Source of the DNA: Ascaphus truei
Lineage: Eukaryota; Chordata; Amphibia; Anura; Ascaphidae
DNA: 64,000 bases
Assembly: GCA_036426205.1 (NCBI GenBank)
Contig: WSYH01002487.1
Coordinates: 21,862 to 85,861, forward strand
Direction: 5' to 3'
The translations under genes were made by a program, and so were the position numbers. Under the pieces are notes generated by a model. That model saw only the letters and a list, made by a program, of their open reading frames with translations, was not told the origin of the DNA and did no database searches. Shown here in pieces: positions 1 through 12,371 of this stretch (the first letter of the stretch is position 1; each line of letters opens with the position of its first letter).

Positions 1-2369
1 TAGCATGTTTCTGGGGTTGAAGTTTACCCATGCACCACACTGTGGCCGGATAAATGTCATCAAGGGTAAATTGGAGCTGTCCGTGTTTCCGGTTCCGATG
101 GGAAATATGGAGTCCGTTGGGAGTCCCAACTCGTATGTGAGCATGTCAGCAACCCCCGCGTCCTCACGTGAGAACGTCCGTATCCCACTATCTCCAGGCG
201 GCTGGGTTTCTCCATTTCTTCTGTCCCTTCGTTCCGGCAACTTTCCGGTTAGTGACGTCACTGGAGGGTTTTTTCGCAAAAAGTACCGAGACTCGCTTTT
301 GCCAATCCTCCCCGGTGGCCGGAATCAACCCACAATATCAGTGGCATAATAGTCAAGGTAGAAACGGTAACACACTTCCCAACGCTTTTCCAAAACCGTG
401 AAGGTTTATTTCATCCAGGGATAAAGAATGGGTCGGTACCAGGCCTTGACATACCCCCGCGCAGTCCGGTACCCACCATGGTCCTGTCAGACGTGACGTT
501 CCAGGCCAATACGATAAGCTGCAGGGAGGATTCAATTACCCAGAGCACCACACTAAAGTTTGCCAATGAGCAACTTTCAACAACAACGTTTGAACATCAT
601 ACTACAAAAAACACACAAATGTATTGAATAGGCGGCTCTAAAGCAAGTTAAATTTTGTCTTTAATAGACTGTTTTTAAATTCCTAATTAGCGTTGTGCCG
701 ATGGTGTCTTTTGTGTATTTGGTCTGACCTCTCCTAGGGGGGTGCTTTGGGCATCCCCGATCACTCTGCAGACGCTTCCCACCTTTATTTAGTACCTATA
801 TAAGGTCACGTATAATAAATTTACTTTTATCACTGCAATTATTCACTTCACGTAGGGTTGAAATTTGGTGTGTAATAGTGTTGCGCCCTGGTTTTTCTTT
901 TCTCCTTCACTTGTTCACTATCTGCTCCTATTTTGTGTTGACACTTAATCTTTTCTACACTAATGGGTCACCCTTCTCCAGTCATGGTTTGAGCTTGGTT
1001 TAATGTACATACAAAACGTGATATCTCTTTGATAATCTTGTTTCCTCGGAGGAACATGGTTTGTGTTTTCCTGAAGTGGGGATAGTAATCACAGGTGGTT
1101 CAATTGAAAACCATGTTTTAAGGTGTTTGAAAGAATCACTACATCTCTCTACCGAAAGTAAAATCGATCGTTGAAAAATAAACTATACCAAAATAGTAGA
1201 TTGTTTGATTAGAGTCCCTAGGGCCCTGCGATTTCTATCACCTACTTTCGGTCAAATGAATGATCAACATTTTATGAAAGCAAAGGGAACAAGATGCGCT
1301 CACAAGAATGGAAATATGTTCAGTGGCTCTCATGAAACTAATTAATATATGAGAGGACTACAACGCTGAAGAATACTTTGATAAGAGGTTTACAGGGGTG
1401 GGGTCAAGTACTTTAGAGGCCCCGTGGTTATTGAGTTGGAAATTGCTCCGTAGATGGAGCATTAACCTCCCGCATGAACTTGACCAAGTGCGAGGGATGA
1501 AATCTTTTGACAAAGAAGCACCAGCTAAAATGTTTTGTATAGAGACTAGCTGTCCACTATGGAACCAACAATAGACGAGGAATTGGGCAAAGACCCCCGA
1601 GAAGTGTTCGAAGTACTTAAGTCAACCCTCTGAGTGGGGGGTGGTGGTAGGGAAATCAATCGACCAATCAGTTGATATACACCAATGGATCAGCCAAGCT
1701 ATTAATAAACCAAACAGTATATACACCCAATTGAAAGGGGTTTGGGAAAAATCAGGTTCCCATGAAGATAGAAAGAGGTTTCCAAAATACAATGGGCATC
1801 AGATCCACCCCCGCCTAGCAATAAGGTATTTTATGACCCCATTACAGAAAGGACCTATATCGCCAAATTTTCAGAATATTGTCAGAGGGAATATGAGAGA
1901 CCATTATTCAAATAATGACCAACAGAGTAAGCAACCTATCACCCCCAGGTATACGGTTCACCTGCCCCCAATCAATCCCCATCTTGTTTTTTTAGAAGAC
2001 TTCGGTGCAACAAGTCGCATGTATGATACACAAAGGCAGGAAGAGAGTTCATGGGGCCCTCCCTCAAAACCTTACTTGCAAAAAAGAAAAGAGTTCGGCT
2101 AATTCACTAAAATTCTACCAGAAGGGGAACAGAGTGGGGCCAGAGTTTTAAGAGAAAAGAGACTACGAGAGTGATTGAATCACATCGACCCTCTAGAGGG
2201 ATTCCTTTAAAAAACCTGTCTATACAGGTCATTTTTTGACTAATGAGCCAAAAAAGGTTTCTAGAATAGAGCTTTAACAGATTCCCCCGGACTTGTGATA
2301 CGAAGTTCTTTTCAACTATAATTGGCGACATCTTCATCAGTTTTACTGCGGAACCTCACTCGAAAGAAA
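1..2369. other. Unassigned, error-like sequence
   Basis: I recognise no gene here. The longest frame (1641-2102, +, 153 codons) has no domain I know and no convincing composition. Sequence quality resembles the noisy copies further right, so frames are probably broken by indels. Parts may be upstream Penelope sequence, because recognisable Penelope reverse transcriptase begins just after this stretch on the same strand. Confidence 0.4.
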
Positions 2370-3062
2370 CCTTTTTGTTTTTAATCAAAATTGACCCTAG
2401 AAGGTAATGAAGGCGGGGTTAAGGGAGATAAGCACATAGATTTTTCTCTTTACTCGTAACCTGTTCAGACTGGATTGCGGATACGACATTAAGCGTGTAG
2501 ACATAATCCCATTCAGAGGAAAATCCAAATTTTAGCCCCGTCACATCCAAAAAGGTCACCATATAGAGACTTTTCATATGGTTAATACGAATTTTAATTC
2601 TCTAACGCTGGCTGTAAAACGGGTGATATAAAACACACCTCAACAAAAATGAAACATTAGCAATTAAATTCTTGATTAGAAATGGACAATCTGATTATCA
2701 GACCGGCCGATAGGGGGGAGGTTCGTGTGTCAGGATCGTAACGGATTATAGAGTGGAGGCCCCTGCGACTCTGAACGACACCTCTTCATATATGAATACT
2801 AAGAAAGACCCCACAGGGAGTTTCTAATTTGAACTTTTTTTTAAAGGCCTCTTTGAGAAGCCCTTACTACCTGTGTTTCTTTTCTAAAAATGAGTATACT
2901 ATATTCCCCTTTATTACAAGCTGCCCAAAGATCCACATATATCTACCAACTTCAAGATCCATAAAGCAGTAATACATCCACCTGGTAGACCCCAGTATTT
3001 TCGGGCATTCCCAGAGCCTAACTGCCAGACTTTGTCCATATGGTGATCATTTCCTCCCCCTT
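2370..3062 (+). pseudogene. Penelope-like element reverse transcriptase fragment
   Basis: Seen: across shifting frames the + strand gives an N-terminal block with a K-x-G-L pattern followed by N-L-F-R-L and D-I-K-R (about 2400-2510), then N-L-I-I-R-P-A-D-R-G (2688-2718), K-K-D-P-T (about 2800), and I-H-K-A-V-I-H-P-P-G-R-P (about 2958-2990). The order K-G-L, PADKGG, KDPT and K-I-H-K...PPGRP is the known signature of Penelope-like reverse transcriptases in animals. At least three frameshifts and an internal stop break it, and the catalytic YxDD part is missing because homology ends near 3062. It is a dead or badly sequenced fragment; the family call is fairly sure, the exact clade is not. Confidence 0.65.
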
Positions 3063-3079
3063 AGGTGGTTCAACTACCC

Positions 3080-3265
3080 CTCCCACCTGCAATAAATTGC
3101 CGCCACGGGAAAACATGCTTTCAGATCCCTGCCTGGAAAAATAACCCAATATACCCGGCGCAGAAAAACAGTCCACAAACCTCAAGACTAACAACCCCGG
3201 GTCATACCCGAATTATCGTATGGAACCTAGCCGAGCTCGAATAAAGTGTGTTCCCCAAGTGGTAA
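3080..3265 (+). repeat. Dispersed repeat shared with 22010-22165
   Basis: The block aligns with 22010-22165 through matching stretches such as a run ending in CTAGCCGAGCTCGA followed by AAGTGTG, with many small indels. The second copy lies inside the inverted-repeat insertion at 21251-22485, so this is a fragment of that same mobile element. Confidence 0.65.
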
Positions 3266-3269
3266 CAGG

Positions 3270-4085
3270 CTTTCAGGGAAGTGGGGGTTGTACAAGTCCA
3301 TTTTTATACCCAGCCTTGGAGTTTGACTGGGTCCATATAAAAAAAAGGCAAGCCAGTGCCTTAAATAATATATCCACGGAAAAGGGAATGGCAGAAAGAT
3401 GAAAGAACATTTCCTCTAGCTTAGCATAGAGATTGTTCTCCGAAGAGGCGGGACCGGACCTTTGGTGTGTTTGAATGTGGTCATAGAGGGATTTGTAAAA
3501 CAATAAGGATATCTCAGGTATCGATAACGAAGCTGTCGAGGAGATCACGGAAATCTCGTTTGACAAACCTCCTGGACGACCGCCGGGGCATTGCACAGGT
3601 TCCGAAAGGCATGACTAGATCTTCATAATGCCCCTCCGGGGTGTTTAAAAAGAAGGCGTTCTATCCGTTCGTCCAACTGAACGAATGCGGAACAAAGTGT
3701 TTAGAGGCTCCGCAGAGATCGAGCTTTTGCGGAAAAAATTTGATGCCTCCCTTGACGATCGAAAAGTTCTTCGGAAATCATGGCCAGGGCGGGTATACGG
3801 TTTCTTTGATTCGGAATTTTTTGTTTAAGACCGGTTCTGTAGTAATCCAGGGGGCGAACGTGCCATCCTTTTTTCTAACAAAAATAATAATCCCACGCCC
3901 CGCTGGAGATGAAGAATGCGGATGAAAACCCTTCCCCGCTTCGCGCCTCACCAGTTTATCCCTGATATACCTCGTCATTGGCCTTGGTCCTTCGTGGAGG
4001 ATAGGGGGTTAAGAACTGCTCTTGGGTAAGGTAGCCCGCGAAGGAGTCAAATAGGACAGTCCAATAGATCCCCCTCTATTGTGCA
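3270..4085 (-). pseudogene. Ty3/gypsy retrotransposon reverse transcriptase relic
   Basis: Read on the minus strand, this gives the ordered blocks of a Ty3/gypsy reverse transcriptase: a D-C-P-I...L-L-x-G-x-x-Y-P-like stretch near 4080-4000, then S-P-A-G followed by F-V-R-K-K-D-G-T (about 3960-3880), N-T-P-E-G-H-Y-E (3644-3621), L-V-M-P-F-G-T-C-A-M-P, and, after the palm, K-S-L-Y-D-H-I-Q and E-N-N-L-Y-A-K-L-E (about 3500-3410). The YxDD position near 3505 is ruined by a stop and a frameshift. The blocks lie in different frames, so it is not translatable as written. RNase H and integrase are not seen; the fragment stops at the dispersed repeat next to it. Confidence 0.75.
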
Positions 4086-4785
4086 GGTAACACTTCAACT
4101 TACCCTATCCCACAAAAAACGCCGCCAGGTCCCCACGTAGACCATATTGGAAGGGGGGGTTCATACATCTGCGGTGTATGATTTCGCCACTCTCCGGCTA
4201 ACTCTGTTTTGGTGGAGACAGGTCCTTAAGGCACTGGGGGCTCATCGTAATGGGGTTCTTTATTAAACCCAATCCTAATTGTTTGGGTTTATGAGTTTGG
4301 GCATCCGTGGAGTCCCAGAATCACTCTATTACCTATGGAGTGTGGAATCACGTCCCAAGATAATCTTCTCTTGGTGACCATCCTCCGTGGAGAGGATGAT
4401 CAGAACAAGCTCCCTCCAGTGAAATAAGGCTGTTGGTTAGTGTGGAACCGCCCGTCCTACTATGTCCTCCGAACCAACTGGGAACATCCCACATAGATCG
4501 GAAGGTGATCCCATCCTATAAGGCAAATATCTGATCAATAAAGATTCCCCTGAGACCGCAGAGATCTATCAAATGCCAGAAACGGCGGGGGAATCGAGGG
4601 GGGTTACTTTCCCAGGCAGAGAAATAGGCACATTATACGAGTGGGAAGTACTTTTTAGAAGAAGAAAGAGAGAAGAGATTACACCCACGAGACCCCTCTC
4701 ATACCCTATTGGGTCCTGGCCGTTTTCCCGGTGTCCGCGAGAGAATGCCTTACCTTGGTTCCCTGGCTTTCTGTTCCCGGGTTCG
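4086..4785. other. Unassigned, error-like sequence
   Basis: No recognisable gene. By position on the minus strand this could hold protease or gag of the gypsy relic, but I cannot identify catalytic motifs. Overlapping frames on both strands at 4569-4977 are not convincing as coding. Confidence 0.3.
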
Positions 4786-5765
4786 CCATGCAGCAGGGAT
4801 CCCAAGAGTTTAAAGTGTGGTTACACACACACACTTGAAACTACACATGCACTGATTGAGTTACAATTGATAACCATGGATGGACTTATTTTCCCAAATC
4901 CCAAAGAGATTCTTAGTGAGGTTTTAGGAGGTAACACGCTTAATTGCATTCAACAAAGTTGTAATACGGTCGATTGAAATAAGGCGTTTTGCCTTCCAGC
5001 CACATAGCAGGGTTCAGAAGTGAGTCCAGTCCCTTAAAAGGGATAGTGTTTTTGTTTTTTTTCAAATGTTTGCGCTACAGCATGTTTGATATACATGCTG
5101 TGAACCATGAGGTGGTATCTTTGTTTTTGCAAATAGACATGTTGCAACCACCGCATTAGTTCGACCCAGTCTGTGACATGGCTTATAGCCGGACACAGAC
5201 GCTGTGATGCCTAATTTTGGATACGAAGCGACTGTTGAGCTGAACATCAAGGTCCTTTTTTTGTCGGCACCTCCCAAATGAGCTGTTAGTGGTAGATTAG
5301 ATGTCCCTATCCTAGAAACGGTGTAAGAGAGGCACATGCTGACTACTAAAAAGCCATTTCATGAGCAGCGTGAGTCCTTCTTTTTCTTGTCTGTGGAAGG
5401 TGACGTCGAGGTCTTTCCAGTGAAGGTCTTTTTATCGGCGGGTGCTGCGTCATTGCGATTTCTGCATGGGCGTCGGGCACTCCTGCTTTTTGTAGAGAAG
5501 AGGTTATGGGCAAACAGTGAATGATATTGTAAAGTAATAGGAGCAGCCATAGACTGCACTCAAGCCCAGGAGAGTTTTGCCTCTTGAAGTGGTCTTGATC
5601 TGTGCTATTGTTCTGTTTCGCGCACAGCCTAAACAGAGTATGCCTTTATCTTGGGAGAGCCCAACAGACACCCAAAGGTCAAGTGTGAATTGCCATTAAT
5701 ACCCAAGATGAGACTGAAAATTACTTAACTCAGGCAGAACCAAATTCTGTTGCTGACGTCAGGAG
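4786..5765 (+). repeat. Noisy forward copy of the LTR-element leader
   Basis: Aligns, with frequent 1-3 bp indels, to 10017-10690 of the cleaner copy. Anchors are CATGCAGCAG at 4788, the stretch around CCATGGATGGACT at 4875, TTTTGCCTTCCAGCCA at 4990, and ATTACTTAACTCAGGCAGAA near 5725. Orientation is forward, opposite to the next block. Confidence 0.75.
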
Positions 5766-8700
5766 CAGTGTCAGCTTACTTCGATTGCCTACAACGGCAT
5801 TATCTACTTGCTAAGCCAGATGATGTCTGCACTATGTTCATACAGACACCTGTATATTGTGGAGCCTTGTTGTTACACCTTGCGGTCAGGCTTCTGGCCT
5901 ATCGAAGCTTGTGATGTATATGCATAAAGCGACTATCTTCTTGGTCGCTGCCACCATGCACCAGCTCATTTTCCCACATCTCGCCCTAACTCCCTAGTGT
6001 TATGAAGAGCTAAGTGTAGTGCAGAGTCCACAACTCGTCACTGTACCCGTGCTTGCGGCGCAGAGTTACTGGCTGTATCCTGCTTTCCAAGGCTTGCGGA
6101 CCAACTGACCTAGCCCTATCCTGTAGTGACGATTAGGAGCGCAATACTGCTGTAAGTCAGAGTCTCAACTATAGCTATATATGGACCAGTCGGTAAGGTT
6201 ACACTGTCGGCAAGGTTGCCGCCTGCGTCTGGTTTCTCCTTGATCCATGTACTCGAACTTCGAAGAGGAATGGACAGTTCTCTGTCTATCAGCTTTTGCC
6301 TCAAGTTTCTGAGCCTTCTCACGCTCCCTGCTCAGGTACAGTCACCTGAAAAAAGAGTATCGACAGCTCGCTTCCCAATGCGTATTTTGCTGACTTCTGA
6401 ATGACAGCTAACTAAGACTGTAAGGCCTTTAGCTCAAACTTCACGTTAATATGTAGTGTAGAAAACTGGTACTGGGCTATTATCAGTAAACAATTCCTGC
6501 AGGGCTTGTACAAAAAACATACAATATGGTAGAAGGCCTAGCAGTATGACTGATCCTGTAGCGTTTGCTGCTTACTCCTCAGCCCCATACTCACAGGTGT
6601 GTACGCAGGACCAGTTGCAGTTGGTCTGCAGTCGTGTGCTCTGCGTGCTAACTTGTTCCTTAACTTCGTCTGTGAACTCGTGAATTAGTAGTTTCTATCT
6701 CAGTGTAATAAGTATTTCTAACCCTTTACCCCACGGAAAGAAATGTTTATTAGGGATCCTCCTGACACTTTCTTCCTTTTTCAGCTTCCTAGGATATCTT
6801 CAAGGAGATTCTTAGACATACAGTCACTAACGGTTCTGATTTACCGCAAACTCTGCTTTAGATGGACAATCGCTCCATGGTTCGCACGACATCCAGTCAC
6901 AACATTCACATCGACCACCCCGTTTGACGGTAATGACGATCCTGCTGAGAGATATTCTGAGAAGCTGTTCCAATTGCTGTCCGGTTTGTCTTGATACCAA
7001 GTGAGGTTTGCCTTTAGCACAATGTCCCTATGTCCTCAGGGAGTCACTGTATAGTTCCTTTTCGTGGAAACTTCCAGGTATGTGCTCCGGCAGCTGGGTC
7101 ATCTGATGTACGGCTATCACGCTCTATACGACATAGACTCCGGCTCTGGGAACCTATTTGCATGGAACGACTGTCATTCTGCTATCAGTGCCTGGACCGT
7201 GCATACTTGGAGCACGCTTGAGCGTTAGCCACCATTTTAACAGATTGGCTTTGCTTTTCACCTCATGGCAGAGGGAAGAGTGCTAGTAGTTTTGACATGC
7301 ATCTAGCATGCAGTCTTGAGTCCTCCAATTCGGTCTGGTGGCCGTCACTGACATAATCATTGCGAGCCACAGTCTCTAGAGCTCAGCATTAATGTTTTTC
7401 TCGGGCGTCTTCTCCATGTCTCTTCACCAGAGCAGACTCACTTAAGTCATCCTGGCAATTTTCAGGCGTATTCAGGGCTGGTCAAGGGGTCGTCACTCAG
7501 CTGGTTCTCGTAGACCCTCCAGGCGATGGGATGGTTAGGAGTTCCTCAACTAGTGGCACCGACAGAACTTTTTGGGGTACGCCCGATTCTCTGCCTAGAC
7601 TGGGCCCTTTCGGATAGATTCGGTGTAAACTCGCTGGGACGAGATTCTCCAGTTTCCTCTAGGCTGCAGGCAACTCGGTCCCCTTGTTTCTCCACAGGAT
7701 AACTGCGGTACGTGCTGTATTATTCATCCGGTAATGAGCCAAAGAAACCTAGAACCGTTGTGGCTGTTTTTCTTCCTTTTTGATTTGAGTCATATCTAAC
7801 AACCGTCCTACATTATGTGCTTGTCGAAGATATACTGGGGTTCAATCACCATCTTCTAAATTTTAGAATTCATTATTTGGTAGGTCTCATTATATACTGC
7901 CAACTGTTCTTGCAGGCGCTTTTCCTGCCTGTGATTCGCAGACAACTATGAATCGCATGGATCCTCTACCTCCGCTCCTCTCGTCTCCTGTGATCATATT
8001 CGCCATCCAATGGGAGCTGTCTTTTCTGTTCGTGCCGAGTTCAGGCACCCCCACCATTCTTGGGTGGTTTTGTGTGGTTGGGTGTGACTCGGTTCGGGTT
8101 CCCGTAGAGATGTCTTGCTCTTTATTGGACGGAAGGGCCACTCTTCCGTGGGGTAGGGTTCATTACAGGATTACAGGTTCACTGCATCTTGTCCTCCATT
8201 TTTAGGCTAGCAGGTGTAATTTTCTTCCTGACCTCAGGAGTCGCTGTTGCCACTGTATTTGCTAGAACCCCCAATTGTGGTAGTCCTACAGATGGGCATA
8301 TTTTGCTTGTAGAGATCGTAGCTCTCACAGGCATCTCTGTACACTTTTCTTTCTTGGATAATTTTTTTTTCAATATCAGCAGTGCTGTGCATGCATTTTC
8401 TTTTATCAGGTATACAAGTTGTGCAGTTGCTAGGTAAAAAAAGTCTATTTGCTTTAAACATTTCTTGAAGGGGTGCAATCTCCGCGCTTCAGCAACAGAA
8501 ATTTGGTTTTCTGCCTGAGTTCAGTAATTTTCAGTCTCTCTTGGGGTATATGGCATTACACACTTGACACTTTGGGTGTCTGTTTTGCTCCCAAGATAAA
8601 AGGCATACTTTTTTACTTGCAGAAAAAAAAAACATTCTTTGCAGTGGACTTTTCTTTCATTCCCGGCAGAGTGACTAACACCAGCAATTGGCTTTGAAAA

Positions 8701-9137
8701 AACCTTTTTCCTTTATAGGGCAATTACACTCAGCATTTTTTGCTAAGAATTCCCGCTTCAGCACAGTCTTTGTATCAATTTTCACACTTTCTCTGCATAT
8801 AATCCATTCACAGCTGGTAGCCCTATGCGGTGTGGCAAACCTTTATTTGCAAAATCAGTACCCCTCATGGGTCACCATCTTATTCACGCTTTAGCGAAAC
8901 TTTTGAAAACAACAAACACCTATCCCTTTTAAGGGCTGACTCACTTCTTGAACCCTGACTATGGCGGAAGGCAAACCCCTATTTCAATGACCGTATTACA
9001 CTTGTGATAGGCAATTAAAGGTTTACCTGCTTCAGCAGTCTCTTGGGATTTGGAAAAAAGTCCATCCATGGTTTTTGTAGTCTCAGTGCAGTGTAAGTTT
9101 CAGTGGTGTGTACCCCTTAACTCTGCCTCTGCTGCAT

Positions 9138-9160
9138 GAGAGGTTTTTTTTTTTTTTTTT
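9138..9160 (+). repeat. Poly(T) run in the inverted arm
   Basis: A homopolymer-rich stretch corresponding to the A-rich run near 9990-10012 on the other arm. Confidence 0.6.
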
Positions 9161-9260
9161 CCTCAGACTGTTTGTAGGCAAAAAGCATAAAAAAAATTTA
9201 AAAAAAATCTCCGGTCCTTTTTAACTACAAAGGCAACCTCTTATCCACTTTGACACCAAA

Positions 9261-9506
9261 TGTAGACGGACGTTCACAGAGGTACACAATTGGAGTCGTT
9301 ATAATGTGAAATTATAATAGGACTTTATTGTGCCTTGTCTTTTCCTCAGGACATTATCCAAACACGGGGGAACAAAGCTTCCATTACTTGGGAGTATTTC
9401 TAGTGGAATCCTGCAATTAGTTCACATCTTCTTTAGTTAAGCATTTGTCCCATCCCAAAACAATAGCATTATGAAAATAAGCAGTAGAAGCAGTCTCTAA
9501 TAATGA
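9261..9506 (-). repeat. Inverted LTR 3' portion
   Basis: Starts with TGTAGACGGACG, the complement of the LTR end ...CGTCCGTCTACA at 9890, and carries the complement of the AATAAAG region. It ends abruptly at about 9506, where the sequence switches to forward-strand LTR starting in the middle of the LTR (equivalent to 13543). Confidence 0.85.
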
Positions 9507-9890
9507 ACACACAGCAGAGCTGATTGCAAGACACCCAATAAGACTTCTAAACCTGGATGCTGGTATTTTTCTGTGCAGGCACGGGTGCGGTTCCAGGAGA
9601 GCAGAGAAGCTTACTCTACAGCTGATAAACAGATAAGACTTTCATTATTAAGAGACTGCTTATATCTGCTTATTTTCATGCTATATGTTTGGGATGGGAG
9701 AAATGCTTAACTAATGGAGATGTGAACTAATTGCAAGGATTTTACTAGAAATACTCCCAAGTGAATGGCAGCTTTGTTCCCCCCTGTGTTTGGATAATGT
9801 CCTGATGAAAAGGACAAGGCACAATAAAGCCTATTGTAATTTCACATTATAACGACTCCAATTGTGTACCTCTGTGAACGTCCGTCTACA
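9507..9890 (+). repeat. 5' LTR (3' part only) of coiled-coil LTR element
   Basis: Identical in order to the second half of the LTR at 13297-13923: the acidic/GC block with GGGTGCGGTT, the AATAAAG polyadenylation-like signal, and the terminal GTCTACA. The first ~240 bp of the LTR are missing because the fold-back junction replaces them, so the 5' target duplication cannot be read. Confidence 0.85.
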
Positions 9891-10778
9891 TTTGGTGTCC
9901 GAGGTGGGACAAGAGGTGTCTTTGTAGTTAAAAAGGACCGGAGATTTTTATGTGAATTTTTTTTTTATGCTTTTTGCCTACAAACAGTCTGAGAAAAAAC
10001 AAACAAAAAAAACCTCTCATGCAGCAGAGGCAGAGTTAAAGGGGTACACACCACTGAAACTTACACTGCACTGAGACTTACAAAAACCACGGATGGACTC
10101 TTTTCCCCAATCCCAAGAGAATGCTGAAGCAGGTAAACCTTTAATTGCCTATCACAAAGTGTAATACGGTCATTGAAATAGGGGTTTTGCCTTCCAGCCA
10201 TAGTCAGGGTTCAAGAAGTGAGTCAGCCCTTAAAAAGGGATAGGTGTTTGTTGTTTTCAAAAGTTTCGCTGAATCAGTGAATACAGATGGTGACTCATGA
10301 GGGGTACTGATTTTGCAAATAAAGGTTGCCACACCGCATAGGGCTACCAGTTGTGAATGGAGTATATGCAGAAAAGTGTGAAAATTGATACAAAGACTGT
10401 GCTGAAGCAGGGGAATTTTTAGCAAACAAATGCTGAGTGTAAAATTGCCTATAAAGGAAAAAGGTTTTTTCAAGGCCAATTGCTGAGTGTTGAGTCACCC
10501 TGCCGGGAATGAAAGAAATAGTCCACTGCAAAGAATGTTTTTTTTTTCTGCAAGTAAAAAAGTATTCCTATTATCTTGGGAGCAAAAACTAACACCCAAA
10601 GTGTGAAGTGTGAATGCCATAATACACAAAGATGAAACTGAAAATTACTGAACTCAGGCAGAAAACCAAATTCTGTTGCTGAAGCGGGGAGATTGCACCC
10701 TGCAAGAAAAGGGTGTAAAGCAAATAGACTTTTTTACCTAGCAACTGTACAACTTGTATACCTGATAAAAGAAAATGC
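9891..10778 (+). other. Leader of the LTR element
   Basis: Non-coding leader between the 5' LTR and the first long frame. It has A-rich runs, CATGCAGCAG at 10018 and no frame longer than its minus-strand shadows. In retroelements this segment carries primer binding and packaging signals; only the primer-binding site is visible by eye. Confidence 0.6.
9893..9910 (+). other. Primer-binding site candidate
   Basis: TGGTGTCCGAGGTGGGAC lies two bases after the 5' LTR. It begins with TGG, the complement of a tRNA 3' CCA, and sits where LTR retroelements prime minus-strand synthesis. The priming tRNA is not identified. A damaged mirror copy lies at about 9250-9258 in the inverted arm. Confidence 0.75.
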
Positions 10779-11321
10779 ATGCACAGTACTGCTGATATTG
10801 TAAAAAAAATTATCCAAGAAAGAAAAAAGTCTACAGAGATGCCTGTGAGAGCTACGACCTCTACAAGCAAAATATGCCCATCTGTAGGACTACCACAATT
10901 GGGAGTTCTAGCAAATACAGTGGCAACAGCTGCAATAGCGCCTCCTGAGGTCAGGAAGAAAATTACACCTGATAGCCTAAAAATGGAGGACAAGATGCAG
11001 CATTCCTGTAATGAACCCTACCCCACGGAAGAGTGGCCCTTCCAGTCCAATAAAGAGGAAGACATCTCTTACGGGGAACCCGAACCGAGTCACACCCACA
11101 AAACACCCCAAGAATGGTGGGGGTGCCTGAACTCGGCACGAACAGAAAAGACCGCTCCCTTTGATGACGAATATGATCAGCAGGAGACAGAGCGGGAGCA
11201 GTGGATCACCGAATATTTCTGTCAGCTAAAGCAGCTGCAAGAAAAACCTGGCGTATATAATGAAGCTGCTAAAACTTCAAATCAAGATGGAGACCCCAGT
11301 ATCCCTGAAGGGACGGTGTAA
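10779..11321 (+). CDS. LTR-element ORF, N-terminal segment
   Basis: A 180-codon frame starting at ATG 10779 and ending in TAA at 11319. The N-terminus is basic and alanine/serine/threonine rich. An in-frame Met at about codon 68 (near M-E-D-K-M) could be an alternative start. The second half is acidic with W-W-G-C, an F-D-D-E-Y block and a charged stretch around R-E-Q-W-I-T-E-Y-F. Immediately after the stop the same frame resumes with a K-S-K-R-K-K-K-K basic cluster, so the stop may be a mutation or sequencing error in a longer protein. I do not recognise a gag capsid, zinc knuckle or protease. The noisy duplicate at 16540-17060 carries the same region. Confidence 0.5.
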   Translation: MHSTADIVKKIIQERKKSTEMPVRATTSTSKICPSVGLPQLGVLANTVATAAIAPPEVRKKITPDSLKMEDKMQHSCNEPYPTEEWPFQSNKEEDISYGEPEPSHTHKTPQEWWGCLNSARTEKTAPFDDEYDQQETEREQWITEYFCQLKQLQEKPGVYNEAAKTSNQDGDPSIPEGTV

Positions 11322-11458
11322 TCCAAATCAAAAAGGAAGAAAAAGAAAAGCGGTTCGTCAATTACCGTGGAAGTAACAGACAAGTCCGCAGATCCTGTGG
11401 AGAAAAAGGGGGACGAATTGCCCTGCAGCCTAGAGGAAATGGAGAATTCGTCCAGCGG

Positions 11459-12115
11459 TTAACCGAATATCCAGAGGGCCCAAGGCAGAAATCGGGTACC
11501 CCAAAGAAGTGTCTGTCCGGTGCCAACAGTGAGGAACTCTCAACCAGTCATCCCAGGGAAGGGGAGCCGGAACCAGTGAGTGACGATCCCTTGACCAGCC
11601 CTGAAGACGCCCTGAAAATTGCCAGGCATGACTGTGATCTGCTCTGTGAAGAATTAGGAAGAGAGAGAAAAAATAATGCTGAGCTACAGAAGACTGTGCT
11701 CGCAATTTATTCTGCGGCCAAGACCGAATTGGAGGATCTCAAGACTGAGCTAGATACTGCAAAGGCTACTATCTCCGCCATGGATGAAAAGCAGAGCCAA
11801 TCTGATAAAATGGTGGCTATGCTAAAGCGGAAGTATGAGGAGGCACTGAAGCAGATGACAGTCTTCCAGCAAGAGGTTCACACTCTTCGTATAGAGCTTG
11901 ATGCCTCACATCATGAGACCAACAGCTGCCGCACAGACCTGGACGTTCCGAAAGGAACTATACAGTCCACTGAGGAGCTGGACATTGCTAAAGAAACTAT
12001 TGGTAATCTTGGTACAGTTCTCAAAGTCTCTCAGAAGGAGCTTCAGACCGTCAAACTAGAGAAGGATAGTCTCACACCAGGAGATTGTCCATCTCAAAGC
12101 AGATGTGCGTAAATA
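11459..12115 (+). CDS. LTR-element ORF, central coiled-coil segment
   Basis: Open from about 11459 in the frame that contains the internal Met at 11576, to the stop at 12110. After a Pro/Glu/Ser-rich linker (E-P-E-P-V-S-D-D-P) it becomes a long alpha-helical coiled coil: continuous heptad-like leucines and charged residues from D-A-L-K-I-A-R through E-L-Q-T-V-K-L-E-K, with no proline for about 130 residues. No reverse transcriptase, protease or nucleocapsid motif is present. It occupies the place of gag-pol between LTRs. A frameshift separates it from the N-terminal segment and another from the next segment, and 12116-12371 is out of frame but has the same K/E-rich composition. Confidence 0.5.
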
Positions 12116-12371
12116 GAAGGAGGACTGCAAAGAAGCCTGAAGAATACAGAGACTGAAAAGAGAGGAAAGTTCAAGATTAAAAAAGAAACTTAAAACTGAA
12201 AGAAGAAAAGAAAAATTTCAGTTAACAGGAAGTAAGTAAGAAAGTTAGACGCAGAGCACCGACGCAGAACCAACTGCAGGTCTGCGTACACACCTCCAGT
12301 ATGCTGAGGAGAAGCAGCAAACGCTCAGGAAGAAAAACTGCAGGCTTCTAAAGAGGTACAAGCACTGCCGG

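Larger units (their letters stand above)
5800..9506 (-). repeat. Noisy inverted copy of the coiled-coil LTR element
   Basis: Reverse complement of roughly 9645-12900. The minus strand at 6116-6322 still encodes an I-P-L...I-K-E-K block matching the coiled-coil frame at 12490-12640. 8189-9130 mirrors 10060-10993, giving the same minus/plus frames of about 70-90 codons. The PBS and LTR junction is mirrored at 9253-9261. Identity is best near the centre (9506) and decays leftwards. With the forward copy this makes a fold-back with a loop of about 138 bp (9507-9644). Confidence 0.85.

Noticed and set aside
1641..2102. 153-codon plus-strand frame
   Set aside because: No recognisable motif and located in error-like sequence; kept only as part of the unassigned stretch.
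10204..10993. Minus-strand frames in the LTR-element leader and their mirror at 8189-8894
   Set aside because: They exist twice only because the sequence is an inverted duplicate; no domain, and they oppose the element's own orientation.
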